Source of the DNA: Dictyoglomaceae bacterium
GTDB lineage: Bacteria; Dictyoglomota; Dictyoglomia; Dictyoglomales; Dictyoglomaceae
Length of the DNA: 11,558 bases
Assembly (NCBI GenBank): GCA_028276205.1
Contig: JAPYWU010000024.1
Span: forward strand, 1-11,558
Direction: 5' to 3'
Numbering within the stretch: the stretch's first letter is position 1; each line of letters starts with the position of its first letter. Of the stretch, positions 6,213-11,558 are shown piece by piece. The position numbers and the translations under genes are program-made. The notes below the pieces were generated by a model. That model searched no databases and was not told where the DNA came from. It was given only the letters and a program-made list of their open reading frames with translations.

Positions 6213-8252
6213 ATGGAAAGGAGAAGAATAGATGTTAAAGATAATAGAATTGAAGACTCTATTGCAATAAGAGTGGCAATCTTTTACCTTGTTTTTATAT
6301 CTATTCTTTCGGTTTGGTATTTCTTAAATCTATCTGCGGTATATATTGGGGGAGTTCTTTTATTTACAGCTTTTGGTTATATTTTTAGTTATCTTCGAAG
6401 GAGAAAGAATAATGTAGTTTTAAAGATATTTATGACTATTGGTATGCTTTATCTTTTAAGGCAGTTTTTTGTAGAACTCATTAAAAATCCTTTTGATCCT
6501 AGAGTACCATTAGCAGTTTTTCTTATAAATCTTAATACTCTCCATAGCCTTGATTTACCAACAAGACTTGACTTGTCTTTTTCCTTCTTTATAAGTTTAA
6601 TTTTGATGGTTATTTCAGGAATTTTTGCTCGTGAAAGTTTTTTTATAGTATTTATTATATTTTATTTCTTAGGTTTTGTAATAACTTTATTTTTATTAAA
6701 TAATTACAAACCATCATTTACAAGGGTTGCAATTTCATTTTTTACTGTACTACTTATAGGTTTTCTATTATTTCCCATATTGCCCAAGAATATTCGTATA
6801 GGTTTTAGACAAGATATAATGTCTCAATTAATTACTCGAATTACAAATATTCAAGGAGAACTGTCTTCACCTTATAGTGTGCAAAATACTAATCTTTATA
6901 AATTGCCTGAAGGAAGGAAAATCCCACCTTTACCTTTTAATAAAGAAGAATATTATGGGTTTGCACCTTTTGTGGATTTGAGACAGAGAGGAATGTTATC
7001 CTCTGCATTAGTATTTAGGGTGTTAACTTCCTGGGAGGTATATCATCGGGGTATTGCCTTTGATACGTATAACGGCTTTGGATGGTATCAGAGTAAAGAG
7101 GAAATAAAAGATGTGGCTACTATGTCCCAGCCATTTCTTTTAAAAAATAATCCTCCCGCTGAAAATATTTTAAATAGAGCCACATATTTTATTGAAAAGG
7201 ATATACCAAGTAATATTATATTTTTACCCTATAATACTCAAAGACTTTATTTCCCATCTCCTTTGATATTTAGGGATGGTGAAGAGGGATATAGAGCACC
7301 CTTTGATTTACCCAAAGGTCTCATATATACAAGCTTTTATATGGATATTTATCCATCAGCAAAAGACCTACTAAATGCTGAGATCCCAGATAAATATAAA
7401 TTTAGAAGATATCTTGAGTTACCAAATCTACCCAAAAGAATATATGATTTAACCTTTGAAATTACAAAGAGTTATGAAAAGCCATGGGATAAATTAATGG
7501 CAATAAAGAAGTATTTGGAAAAATATGAGTATTCCCTTGATATACCTCCTCTTCCAGATAATATAGATGCGGTAGATGATTTTCTTTTTGTTACAAAGAA
7601 GGGATATTGTGAACAATTTGCTTCTGCCTTTGCTGTTATGGCAAGAATTATTGGAATTCCATCAAGATTTATTACTGGTTATAGCCCCGGAGATTTAAAT
7701 CCTTGGACTGGAATGTATGAAGTGAAGGTAAAAAATGCACATGCTTGGGTAGAGGTCTATTTGGAACCGGTAGGATGGATCCCTATTGATCCTACACCCT
7801 TCACTCCTTTAGTAGAGGAAAGGGATAAATCTCTCTCTGTTAATCTATTAAGTGTGCTTTTTGCTTCTATTGGTGAGATAATTGAGAGTTTATTTGTTCT
7901 CTTATATAAAATAACCTTGGAATATAGATATGTTGTATTTGTTTTAACTATTCTATTTGTTATATGGTTCTTTCAATATTTGATACATAAGATTAGACTT
8001 AATCAAGAAGATAGGATTTTTAGAAGGGTTATAAAGAAACTTAAGAGGAAAGGTTTAATAAAGGACAATATAAGTTTATATGAGATGATGAATCCTTTAG
8101 GAGAGGATGGATTAAAATTTGCTGGTCTGTATTATGCCTTGAAATTTGCACCTCTTTCTGAAGAGGAGAAAAGAAAATATTTAAATGAGATGAAAGATTA
8201 TGCTAAGAAAATTTTATCTAATCTTTCTTCCCGTTCCCAAAAGAAGATTTAA
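6213..8252 (+). CDS. Membrane transglutaminase-like cysteine peptidase (TgpA-type)
   Basis: A 679-residue protein with TgpA/DUF3488 architecture. About six or seven membrane helices lie in residues 17-190, followed by an extracytoplasmic domain with a transglutaminase core (about 405-530), one more membrane helix (573-591) and a cytoplasmic C-terminal DUF4129-like segment (595-665). The catalytic triad is visible: Cys466 in KKGYCEQFA, His510 in KNAHAWVEV and Asp526 in GWIPIDPTP. Homologues belong to the transglutaminase/papain superfamily and may act as proteases or on peptidoglycan peptides outside the membrane. It follows the DUF58 gene by 36 bases. The ATG at 6213 is the only normal start after an in-frame stop upstream, but its ribosome site is poor (AGGG just two bases away; GGAG at about 6187 is far). 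The last 39 bases overlap the convergent minus-strand gene. Confidence 0.9.
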   Translation: MERRRIDVKDNRIEDSIAIRVAIFYLVFISILSVWYFLNLSAVYIGGVLLFTAFGYIFSYLRRRKNNVVLKIFMTIGMLYLLRQFFVELIKNPFDPRVPLAVFLINLNTLHSLDLPTRLDLSFSFFISLILMVISGIFARESFFIVFIIFYFLGFVITLFLLNNYKPSFTRVAISFFTVLLIGFLLFPILPKNIRIGFRQDIMSQLITRITNIQGELSSPYSVQNTNLYKLPEGRKIPPLPFNKEEYYGFAPFVDLRQRGMLSSALVFRVLTSWEVYHRGIAFDTYNGFGWYQSKEEIKDVATMSQPFLLKNNPPAENILNRATYFIEKDIPSNIIFLPYNTQRLYFPSPLIFRDGEEGYRAPFDLPKGLIYTSFYMDIYPSAKDLLNAEIPDKYKFRRYLELPNLPKRIYDLTFEITKSYEKPWDKLMAIKKYLEKYEYSLDIPPLPDNIDAVDDFLFVTKKGYCEQFASAFAVMARIIGIPSRFITGYSPGDLNPWTGMYEVKVKNAHAWVEVYLEPVGWIPIDPTPFTPLVEERDKSLSVNLLSVLFASIGEIIESLFVLLYKITLEYRYVVFVLTILFVIWFFQYLIHKIRLNQEDRIFRRVIKKLKRKGLIKDNISLYEMMNPLGEDGLKFAGLYYALKFAPLSEEEKRKYLNEMKDYAKKILSNLSSRSQKKI

Positions 8253-8633
8253 TATTTCCATTACATTATTTTCTTTTAATGGTGTTTTATTATAGCTATA
8301 GCTTTCAATAACATTATGTATGTGTTTTAAATAGTCTTCCCATTCTTTTATTAGTATTTTCCAGGTATTTTCTGGAATTTTATCTTCAAAATATTTTAAA
8401 TGATAAAGGCAAAGATCTGAGAAATTACCATCATAGTAAGAAATAATCCTTTTTTCTAATTGGCACACAGGACATATTTCCTCTTTTTGAATTTCTTTAT
8501 CTTGATACAATTTGGGGTTTAATAATAGGGCTTCCTTTAAATGCTCCTTGCATAAATAAACGGGTTTATTTAATAATTTATAGAATTTTTCCTTTTCTTC
8601 TTTTATCTTTTTACATATAGTACATTCATTCAT
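8214..8633 (-). CDS. Cys/His-rich putative zinc-binding protein (139 aa)
   Basis: A small soluble protein with two copies of a CX2C...CX2H module: Cys4/Cys7 with Cys28/His31, and Cys54/Cys57 with Cys75/His78, separated by 20 and 17 residues. Each set of four ligands could hold one zinc ion. The remaining C-terminal part (80-139) is helical and charged, with no known motif. No DNA-binding or enzymatic signature is seen. It overlaps the upstream Cys/His-rich gene by four bases (ATGA), so translation is coupled and the two products may form a complex. The 3' end overlaps the transglutaminase gene by 39 bases on the opposite strand. It resembles the DUF6062-like zinc-binding proteins in wording, but I do not recognise a function. 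Confidence 0.72.
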   Translation of the reverse strand: MNECTICKKIKEEKEKFYKLLNKPVYLCKEHLKEALLLNPKLYQDKEIQKEEICPVCQLEKRIISYYDGNFSDLCLYHLKYFEDKIPENTWKILIKEWEDYLKHIHNVIESYSYNKTPLKENNVMEILNLLLGTGRKIR

Positions 8634-9235
8634 TTTATTTTGTTATATCTCATCATTTGAAGTTTTTTTAAGAAAAGCTCTGCAAAATCTCTATCCCAGG
8701 GAAAAGCCTTATAAATATATTCTGGATATTTTCTTTTTTTTGTGTTTAAGAAGGGTTCTATCTTTTTATATAGATTTGGGGCTGTATTTTTAATAAGTTC
8801 TTTGTGAGGCTGACAAAAATCATAGGCATTCTCTTTCCATAATTCAAAACTATCCTTATTTCTAAGCACCTCTTCTAAAGCAAGAATATATAATCTTTCG
8901 TATTCCTTTTCCTTTTCACAAAAGATGCAAGAGATATTATTAGCTATTATTTTCTTTCTTAGATTTGGTAAAGTATAATTTTTTATTATATCTTCGTAGA
9001 TAATACTTATGCCTAAGAGGTCATTAAAAGAAAATAATTGTAAAGAATGTTCCTCACAAAATCCTCCCTTTTCCCTTATTTCTTTTCTTAAGGATGGATC
9101 ATTAACGCTTTCATATAATATATTTTCCATATAGCTTCTTAAAGATTTTTGTACTAAGAAGCATAAAGGACAGCCTTCCCAAAAGAAAGCTGTTTCCCAA
9201 GAGAGATGTAAAAGGCTTTTATTATTCTTTTCCAT
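8630..9235 (-). CDS. Cys/His-rich putative zinc-binding protein, DUF6062-like (201 aa)
   Basis: A 201-residue soluble protein with two CX2C-X34-CX2H modules of identical spacing: Cys22/Cys25 with Cys60/His63 (CPLC and FCEEH), and Cys103/Cys106 with Cys141/His144 (CIFC and FCQPH). This points to an internal duplication with one zinc ion per unit. LLGISIIYEDII (73-84) between the units resembles the DUF6062 family, known only as a domain of unknown function. The start overlaps the end of the phosphatidyltransferase gene by 14 bases, and the end overlaps the next gene by four. Three genes in a row with overlaps strongly suggest one operon. There is no signal peptide or membrane helix, so it is probably cytoplasmic. 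Role unknown. Confidence 0.74.
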   Translation of the reverse strand: MEKNNKSLLHLSWETAFFWEGCPLCFLVQKSLRSYMENILYESVNDPSLRKEIREKGGFCEEHSLQLFSFNDLLGISIIYEDIIKNYTLPNLRKKIIANNISCIFCEKEKEYERLYILALEEVLRNKDSFELWKENAYDFCQPHKELIKNTAPNLYKKIEPFLNTKKRKYPEYIYKAFPWDRDFAELFLKKLQMMRYNKIK

Positions 9236-9755
9236 TTTTGAATATTCCCTTTATTCCTTCAATAAATTCTGGTACTTTTTCTTTTGGAAATCGAGGCCAT
9301 GTAATAATTATAAGCAAAATCAAATATATTACAATAGAAATTCCTAAAACCAAATCGTTTTTAATAGAAGTATAAATCATTAATCCATATGGTACTGCTT
9401 GGATACCATCTGCTATCGCTTTGGCCTTAAGCCAGGAAAGTAAAATTATAGAGATGATAAGAAAAGATAAAGAAAAAGTTACGGATATAAAACCTGAAGA
9501 AGTAAGATAAAAAAGTACTCCTGCAGATACGGTCATATCTGCATATAGATCATGCTCTCCAATCCAATCTTTTGGAGCTTTTGACCTTCTTGCTAAGAAA
9601 CCATCAAGAACATCTGTTATCCAAGCAATTATTAGCCAAATTACAGCATATTTTAAACCAGCCTTCTTTTTTAAAACTCCTAAATACGCTATGATAAACC
9701 CTATAAAAAATCTTGTTATCGTTAATGTATTTGCAAGGGTCTTTAACAAAGTCAT
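9222..9755 (-). CDS. CDP-alcohol phosphatidyltransferase family protein
   Basis: A 177-residue integral membrane enzyme that would swap CMP of a CDP-alcohol (for example CDP-diacylglycerol) for another alcohol, as in phosphatidylglycerophosphate or phosphatidylinositol-phosphate synthases. The metal-binding motif spans 48-73: Asp48, Asp51-Gly52, Ala55-Arg56, then Asp69 and Asp73, so all four acids keep canonical spacing. The usual glycine four residues before the third Asp is replaced by Ile65, with Gly66 one position later. Membrane helices lie at about 11-28, 35-48, 75-92, 95-112, 118-130 and 133-152. It is near PgsA in length, but substrate cannot be assigned. GGGAGG at 9764-9769 stands eight bases before the ATG. 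It is first in a minus-strand operon with two zinc-protein genes. Confidence 0.85.
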   Translation of the reverse strand: MTLLKTLANTLTITRFFIGFIIAYLGVLKKKAGLKYAVIWLIIAWITDVLDGFLARRSKAPKDWIGEHDLYADMTVSAGVLFYLTSSGFISVTFSLSFLIISIILLSWLKAKAIADGIQAVPYGLMIYTSIKNDLVLGISIVIYLILLIIITWPRFPKEKVPEFIEGIKGIFKNGKE

Positions 9756-9791
9756 TCTTTATGCCTCCCGTATAAATACGTTTTTAATAAA

Positions 9792-9820
9792 ATTATACTC
9801 CTTTTATTTCGTGAATAAAT
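9792..9820 (-). promoter_or_regulatory. Probable promoter of the phosphatidyltransferase operon
   Basis: The minus strand has a consensus TATAAT at 9792-9797, followed downstream by the strong GGGAGG site at 9764-9769. The -35 position (about 9815-9820, ATTTAT) is weak. Expected start is near 9785. Confidence 0.5.
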
Positions 9821-9827
9821 ATGGAAA

Positions 9828-9848
9828 AAATAAGAAAAAATCTTATTT
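9828..9848. repeat. Inverted repeat between two divergent promoters
   Basis: AAATAAGA at 9828-9835 and TCTTATTT at 9841-9848 are perfect reverse complements around a five-base A loop. The element ends two bases before the plus-strand -35 box and about eight bases beyond the minus-strand -35 position. No transcript from either promoter crosses it, so an operator is more likely than a terminator. Confidence 0.4.
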
Positions 9849-9849
9849 C

Positions 9850-9878
9850 TTGACACATCTTGTATTCTTTGGTATAAT
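9850..9878 (+). promoter_or_regulatory. Perfect consensus promoter of the M23 peptidase/bactofilin operon
   Basis: TTGACA at 9850-9855, a 17-base spacer and TATAAT at 9873-9878, matching both consensus hexamers exactly. Transcription should start near 9885 and give a leader of about 55 bases. It implies strong, constitutive expression by the housekeeping sigma factor. It also shows that the open frame upstream of 9940 is not translated from this message. Confidence 0.9.
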
Positions 9879-9930
9879 TTTTTACAAAATTTTAAAATTT
9901 GTTTTGTTAAGTTTAATTTTTAACTATTAT

Positions 9931-9935
9931 GAGGT
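9931..9935 (+). promoter_or_regulatory. Ribosome binding site fixing the start at 9940
   Basis: GAGGT ends four bases before ATG at 9940. The 249-base upstream extension to 9691 covers the promoter and the start of the divergent gene, so this short form is chosen. Confidence 0.7.
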
Positions 9936-9939
9936 AAAT

Positions 9940-10857
9940 ATGGCTAAAAAAAGTAAGTGGTGGAAAAGAAAATTTTTTACAATAATGATAATTCCCCACG
10001 ATGCTTCTACTGCAAAAACAAGAAGGATTCATCTGAGTATAATTCTCTTAGTTATATTTGCCATTGTTGGTATAATTAGCACATCATTAACTCTCTATAG
10101 AATTGCTTCAAGTAAATTCAGTAGAGTTAAGCATTTGGAAGTATTAGAAGAAGTTACAGAAAAACAAAAGGCTCAAATTAAAGAGATAGAAATATTAAGA
10201 GAGAAATTAAAGGAACTGGAGGAAACAGAGAAAAAACTTAAGAGTATTCTTGGTATAAAAGGAAGTCTTCCTCCTCCAAAGGATAAAAAAGTGGTTTCCT
10301 TAGGTATTGACTATGCTCCTGATATTGAGACATATGATTTTCAGAGAAAGATAATAGAAGTAAAAACTTTGATTGATGAAAAACAGAGAGAATTGGCACA
10401 AATTGAAAATGAAATTCAACGTAGACAAAGCCTCCTTGCTGTAACTCCATCCCGATGGCCTACCTTTGGATTTATATCTTCAGGATTTGGTTGGAGATTT
10501 CATCCCATATTTAGGAGGGTTAAATTCCATACAGGTATAGATATTGTTACCTTTTGGGGTGCTCCTGTATATGCTACTGCAGACGGAATAGTTACATATG
10601 TGGGATGGGAGAGTGGATATGGAAAAGTTATAAAAATAAACCATGGAAGAGGTATTACTACTTATTATGCTCATCTGTCATCTTATGCTGTTAGCGTTGG
10701 ACAATATGTGAGGAAAGGACAATTTATAGGTAGAGTTGGAAGTACTGGTACTAGTTTAGGACCTCATTTGCATTACGAGGTAAGAAGAGGAGGCAATCCT
10801 GTAAACCCATCCGCATATCTTTCGGTGGATATTATTAAGGTTGGTAAATTATATTAG
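9940..10857 (+). CDS. Membrane-anchored M23 (LytM-type) peptidoglycan endopeptidase
   Basis: A 305-residue type II membrane protein that should cleave peptide cross-links in the cell wall. A basic cytoplasmic tail (1-30, containing FFTIMIIPHD at 12-21) leads into one membrane helix (31-53). Next comes a coiled coil (about 63-105), a second helical stretch (133-165) and the M23 domain (about 175-293). The zinc ligands are His197 and Asp201 (HTGID) and His278, with catalytic His245 (YYAHLS) and His276 (GPHLHYE). All are present, so it should be active, unlike degenerate EnvC/NlpD-type activators. It lies 18 bases upstream of a bactofilin gene, the known pairing in which a bactofilin filament binds the cytoplasmic tail of the peptidase and localises wall hydrolysis for cell shape. 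Confidence 0.93.
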   Translation: MAKKSKWWKRKFFTIMIIPHDASTAKTRRIHLSIILLVIFAIVGIISTSLTLYRIASSKFSRVKHLEVLEEVTEKQKAQIKEIEILREKLKELEETEKKLKSILGIKGSLPPPKDKKVVSLGIDYAPDIETYDFQRKIIEVKTLIDEKQRELAQIENEIQRRQSLLAVTPSRWPTFGFISSGFGWRFHPIFRRVKFHTGIDIVTFWGAPVYATADGIVTYVGWESGYGKVIKINHGRGITTYYAHLSSYAVSVGQYVRKGQFIGRVGSTGTSLGPHLHYEVRRGGNPVNPSAYLSVDIIKVGKLY

Positions 10858-10875
10858 TTTAGGGAGGAGGAAGAA

Positions 10876-11262
10876 ATGTTAGGAAGAAAAGAAAAGCCTG
10901 ATGTTATGGATACAGTTTTAGGGGGACAGTCAGAATTGGAAGGAAAACTTGTTTCTAAAGCATCTTTAAGGATTGATGGTAGATTTAAAGGAGATATAGA
11001 GGCTAAGGAGACTGTCATTATAGGAAAAACAGGGTTTGTAGATGGTAATATAAAGGCTAATAAGGTGATAATTATAGGTGAGGTAGTTGGAAATATAATC
11101 TGTAGAGATTCCCTTGAAATTCTTTCCACAGGAAAGTTTAAGGGGGACTTGAAACTGGGAGGGAGAATATCGGTAGAAGAGGGTGGAGTGTTACTTGGTA
11201 AAACTGAAATTTTGGAAGAGGATAAAATATCTGACCTTTTTAATATAAATTTATCCTCTTAA
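10876..11262 (+). CDS. Bactofilin (polymer-forming cytoskeletal protein)
   Basis: A 128-residue protein that self-assembles into nucleotide-independent filaments, usually on the inner face of the membrane. The core (about 12-112) is a right-handed beta helix formed by short repeats with Gly/Val/Ile turns, such as SLRIDGRFKGDIEAK (30-44), VIIGKTGFVDGNIKA (47-61) and VIIIGEVVGNIICRD (64-78). The N-terminal tail is short (MLGRKEKPD), like the membrane-targeting tail of other bactofilins, and the C-terminal tail is acidic. There is no membrane helix. The GGAGGAGG site at 10863-10870 lies just before the ATG. The neighbouring M23 gene suggests that the two act together in shape control or localised wall remodelling. 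Confidence 0.93.
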   Translation: MLGRKEKPDVMDTVLGGQSELEGKLVSKASLRIDGRFKGDIEAKETVIIGKTGFVDGNIKANKVIIIGEVVGNIICRDSLEILSTGKFKGDLKLGGRISVEEGGVLLGKTEILEEDKISDLFNINLSS

Positions 11263-11284
11263 TTAAATTTTAATCTTTCTTCTA

Positions 11285-11314
11285 TTGTCATCTTAAAATA
11301 GTTTATATTAGAAT
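11285..11314 (+). promoter_or_regulatory. Weak candidate promoter for the carbonic-anhydrase-like gene
   Basis: TTGTCA at 11285-11290 (five of six matches), an 18-base spacer and TAGAAT at 11309-11314 (five of six). Transcription would start near 11321, upstream of the terminator hairpin. No other placement fits in the gap after the hairpin. It is not certain in such AT-rich DNA. Confidence 0.35.
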
Positions 11315-11339
11315 ATAAGTCAAGAACTTTTCAATGATG

Positions 11340-11374
11340 AAAAGGGGAATTCTCTTAGGAGATTCCCCTTTTTT
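11340..11374 (+). terminator. Rho-independent terminator after the bactofilin gene
   Basis: The stem pairs GGGGAAT (11344-11350) with ATTCCCC, then CTC with GAG after a one-base bulge, around a four-base TTAG loop. It is flanked by A residues and a six-base T run at 11369-11374. It lies 77 bases after the bactofilin stop and only four bases before the AAGGAG ribosome site of the next gene. Confidence 0.88.
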
Positions 11375-11392
11375 ATTAAGGAGTATCAAATT

Positions 11393-11558
11393 ATGTTAAA
11401 GCCTTTTGATGATTTTTATCCCGCCATAGGGGAAGAGGTTTTTATTTCCGATAGGGCTATTGTTATTGGTAAAGTTACGCTTAAGAAGGGGGTTAATGTC
11501 TGGGATTTTGCTGTAATTAGGGGTGATCTTGACTCTATTTTTATTGATGAGTTCACAA
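11393..11558 (+). CDS. Gamma-carbonic-anhydrase-like left-handed beta-helix protein (N-terminal part, cut by window edge)
   Basis: The first 55 codons of a gene that runs off the window. The translation begins MLKPFDDFYPAIGEEVFI and continues with repeats ISDRAIVIGKVTL and KKGVNVWDFAVIRGDLDSI, the hexapeptide-repeat pattern of the left-handed beta helix in gamma-class carbonic anhydrases. VIRGD (41-45) carries Arg43 and Asp45, matching conserved Arg and Asp of the archaeal Cam enzyme. The zinc-binding histidines lie further on and cannot be checked, so it could also be an acyltransferase-like relative. AAGGAG at 11378-11383 is nine bases before the ATG. A terminator hairpin lies just upstream. 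Confidence 0.82.
   Translation, partial: MLKPFDDFYPAIGEEVFISDRAIVIGKVTLKKGVNVWDFAVIRGDLDSIFIDEFT

Noticed and set aside
9691..9939. An 83-residue N-terminal extension of the M23 peptidase
   Set aside because: It overlaps the start of the divergent phosphatidyltransferase gene and contains the perfect promoter at 9850-9878. The start at 9940 has a ribosome site and gives a normal basic tail plus membrane helix.
10238..11129. Three minus-strand open frames (10238-10450, 10480-10674, 10854-11129)
   Set aside because: All are antisense to the M23 and bactofilin genes, whose motifs are intact. None has a promoter or a family signature.
1..11558. Mobile elements, CRISPR arrays, tRNA or rRNA genes
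   Set aside because: I saw no transposase or integrase motifs, no regularly spaced repeats and no tRNA or rRNA-like stretches on either strand.

Overview
This is an AT-rich window with ordinary Shine-Dalgarno sites, consensus sigma-A-type promoters (TTGACA-17-TATAAT) and arginines encoded almost only by AGA/AGG. That combination suits an AT-rich thermophilic bacterium. Gene content (zwf, bactofilin plus M23 peptidase, MoxR/DUF58/transglutaminase) made me think of Dictyoglomus or a relative, but this is inference from style and not a database match. I see no phage, IS, CRISPR, tRNA or rRNA. The region looks like stable chromosome.

Layout. (1) About 1-3261, minus strand: a tightly packed operon reading dcd (dCTP deaminase), a DUF4380-like sugar-epimerase-fold protein, zwf (glucose-6-phosphate dehydrogenase) and a dipeptide-epimerase-like enolase-superfamily protein cut by the window edge. 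An extended -10 promoter at 3295-3303 probably drives it. (2) 3262-3426: a divergent control region with a consensus promoter for the plus strand, a palindrome over its -35 box and a longer inverted repeat. (3) 3427-8252, plus strand: a small sigma-70-family protein, a 63-residue two-helix membrane protein, then the classic trio MoxR ATPase, DUF58 protein and a membrane transglutaminase-like protein. (4) 8214-9755, minus strand: a CDP-alcohol phosphatidyltransferase followed by two overlapping, translationally coupled genes for Cys/His-rich, probably zinc-binding proteins. The last gene overlaps the transglutaminase gene tail to tail. (5) 9756-9939: a second divergent control region with a perfect TTGACA-17-TATAAT promoter. 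(6) 9940-11262, plus strand: a membrane-anchored M23 endopeptidase and a bactofilin, a likely cell-shape module. (7) 11263-11558: a strong terminator hairpin and the start of a gamma-carbonic-anhydrase-like gene, cut by the window edge.

Functionally, the left operon handles nucleotides and hexose phosphate entering the oxidative pentose phosphate pathway. The middle operon looks like a chaperone/envelope protein-processing module led by a putative dedicated sigma factor. The right part concerns lipid headgroups and peptidoglycan remodelling.

Two upstream-extended reading frames (from 3322 and 9691) were shortened to start at 3427 and 9940, because consensus promoters and ribosome binding sites lie inside the extensions. 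I did not find a system that is clearly new. The best candidates for a second look are the duplicated CX2C/CX2H zinc modules, the bactofilin/M23 pair, the sigma-led MoxR operon, and the terminator that sits in the leader of the carbonic-anhydrase-like gene.
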